Positions 62,761 to 64,000 of a stretch of DNA of 64,000 bases are shown piece after piece. The position numbers were made by a program, and so were the translations under genes. The stretch spans positions 124,001 through 188,000 of the forward strand of contig NZ_CP146091.1 in NCBI RefSeq assembly GCF_037023145.1, given 5' to 3'. This DNA comes from Ralstonia sp. RRA. Its GTDB lineage: Bacteria > Pseudomonadota > Gammaproteobacteria > Burkholderiales > Burkholderiaceae. Every line of letters begins with the position of its first letter. Position 1 is the stretch's first letter. Below the pieces are notes generated by a model. That model was not told the DNA's origin. It did no database searches and was given only the letters and a program-made list of their open reading frames with translations.

Positions 62761-64000
62761 TTACATCTTTTGAGGCGCGGAGACGCCAATCACTGCCAGC
62801 CCGTTGCGCAGCACCTGGCGCGTGGCGGCCAGCAGTGCGAGGCGCGCGCGCTTGACGGTCTCGTCGTCGACCAGCACGCGGTCAGCGTTGTAGAACGCGT
62901 GGAAGTCGCCCGCCAGGTCGCGCAGGTAGAAGGCCACGGCATGCGGGGCCAGCTCGCGCGCGGCATCGGTCAGCATGTCGGGGAAGGCCGCAAGGCGCTG
63001 CACCAGGGCGGTTGCCTGGGGGCTGACGTCCGGGCCCGTCACTGCGGCCAGGTCGGCGCTGGTGAGCGAGGCGGCATCAACGCCGGCGCGCTCGAACACC
63101 GAGCAGATGCGCGCGTGGGCGTACTGCACGTAGTACACCGGGTTCTCGTCGTTCTGCTTCAGCGCCAAATCCACGTCGAACACGAACTCGGTATCGGCCT
63201 TGCGCGACAGCAGGAAGAAGCGCACGGCGTCGCGGCCGCGCGTGAAGTGCGACGGCCAGTTCGGCTCACCGGCTTCCACGCAGGCGCGGATGGTGTCGAC
63301 GCCGGATTCGGCATCGCCGTTGGACCATTCGATCAGGTCGCGCACGGTCACGTACGAACCGGCGCGCTTGGAGATCTTCACCTCCGCGCCGTCCTTCATC
63401 ACGGTGACCATCTTGTGCAGGACGTAGTCGGGGTAACCCTTGGGGATGCCGATGTTCAGGCCCTGCAGGCCGGCGCGCACGCGGGCGATGGTGCCGTGGT
63501 GGTCGCTGCCCTGCACGTTGATGACCTGCGTGAAGCCGCGGCCCCACTTGGTGGTGTGGTAGGCCACGTCGGGCACGAAGTAGGTGTAGGCGCCGTCGGA
63601 CTTGCGCATGACGCGGTCCTTGTCGTCGCCGTCATCGGTCGTGCGCAGCCACAGCGCGCCTTCCTGCTCGTACGTCTTGCCGGCGGCGACGAGTGCGTCC
63701 ACCGTCTGCTGCACCTTGCCCTCGGTGTAGAGCGACGATTCCAGGTAGTAGCGATCGAACTTCACGCCGAAGGCTTGCAAGTCGATGTCCTGCTCGTTGC
63801 GCAGGTACGTGACGGCAAAGCGGCGGATGGCTTCGATGTCTTCCACATCGCCGGCGCCCGTCACAGGCTCGCCATCGGAGGCGCGTACGGTCTTGCCGGC
63901 CAGGTAATCGGCGGCGATGTCGGCGATGTAGTCGCCGTTGTAGGCGGCTTCGGGCCAGTTGGCGTCGCCCGGCTTGAAGCCGCGCGCGCGGGCTTGCACG
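62761..64000 (-). CDS. argS: Arginyl-tRNA synthetase, C-terminal part, cut by window edge
   Basis: The last 412 codons of a class I synthetase continue past base 64000. [20 protein letters not shown] contains the KMSKS-equivalent KISKR, and the C-terminal DALR anticodon-binding domain is visible around [15 protein letters not shown] and [20 protein letters not shown]. It charges tRNA-Arg. The HIGH motif lies outside the window. The SPOR protein gene follows 69 bases later, an arrangement seen in many betaproteobacteria. Confidence 0.95.
   Translation of the reverse strand, partial: VQARARGFKPGDANWPEAAYNGDYIADIAADYLAGKTVRASDGEPVTGAGDVEDIEAIRRFAVTYLRNEQDIDLQAFGVKFDRYYLESSLYTEGKVQQTVDALVAAGKTYEQEGALWLRTTDDGDDKDRVMRKSDGAYTYFVPDVAYHTTKWGRGFTQVINVQGSDHHGTIARVRAGLQGLNIGIPKGYPDYVLHKMVTVMKDGAEVKISKRAGSYVTVRDLIEWSNGDAESGVDTIRACVEAGEPNWPSHFTRGRDAVRFFLLSRKADTEFVFDVDLALKQNDENPVYYVQYAHARICSVFERAGVDAASLTSADLAAVTGPDVSPQATALVQRLAAFPDMLTDAARELAPHAVAFYLRDLAGDFHAFYNADRVLVDDETVKRARLALLAATRQVLRNGLAVIGVSAPQKM

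Overview
The window is a gene-dense, high-GC stretch of a betaproteobacterial chromosome, most likely a Ralstonia of the pickettii/insidiosa/mannitolilytica group. Reasons: protein style throughout, a chromosomal class D beta-lactamase resembling the OXA-22/OXA-60 enzymes of that group, and clustering of leucine-catabolism genes with aceK, carbonic anhydrase, dsbA, a SPOR protein and argS. The species call is inference. I saw no rRNA, tRNA, prophage, CRISPR array or transposase.

Layout. (1) 1-5900, minus strand: a LysR regulator, then an isochorismatase-fold hydrolase, a chloroperoxidase-like hydrolase, XapX, DoxX, a YtcJ-type amidohydrolase and a DUF1275 protein cut by the window edge. (2) 6070-9491: 3-hydroxybutyryl-CoA dehydrogenase, a thioesterase, a strong terminator, a PhzF protein and an XRE/GNAT pair. 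(3) 9580-13970: a blaI / blaR-like / class D beta-lactamase locus whose membrane sensor is an M56 protease fused to a DD-endopeptidase-like domain, then an acyltransferase. (4) 14014-20400: LysR, a lipoprotein, a DUF1254 lipoprotein, nitronate monooxygenase, a fluoroacetate-dehalogenase-like hydrolase and an ArsR/AHSA1 pair whose second gene is frameshifted. (5) 20397-24170: a Fur-controlled TonB receptor, Sel1 protein and PiuC. (6) 24377-36131: an eight-gene Atu-type (acyclic terpene/methyl-branched acid) acyl-CoA operon, with a convergent TetR gene. (7) 36178-59344: a scattered leucine/isovalerate (Liu) catabolic cluster: MerR-type LiuR, isovaleryl-CoA dehydrogenase, both methylcrotonyl-CoA carboxylase subunits, methylglutaconyl-CoA hydratase, HMG-CoA lyase and a thiolase, interspersed with bioB, carbonic anhydrase, aceK and small enzymes. 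(8) 59416-64000: a BtuF-like protein, an SDR, dsbA, a SPOR protein and the C-terminal part of argS.

How the parts fit. The Atu pathway (citronellol/geraniol in Pseudomonas) ends in metabolites that enter leucine catabolism, so regions 6 and 7 can be read as one catabolic territory. Carbonic anhydrase (bicarbonate) and biotin synthase (biotin) lie among the biotin-dependent carboxylase genes, and AceK adjusts isocitrate flow when acetyl-CoA is the carbon source. Palindromic sites sharing a TTKACGTNNACGTMAA pattern precede ivd, the MBL gene beside liuR, and the 2-hydroxyacid dehydrogenase gene, outlining a LiuR regulon.

The only two long gene-free stretches (about 41927-42612 and 52426-53086) each hold a copy of the same 520-580 bp element with 81-bp terminal inverted repeats and nested palindromes and no transposase. 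These twin elements and the M56/DD-endopeptidase sensor fusion are the most unusual things here.
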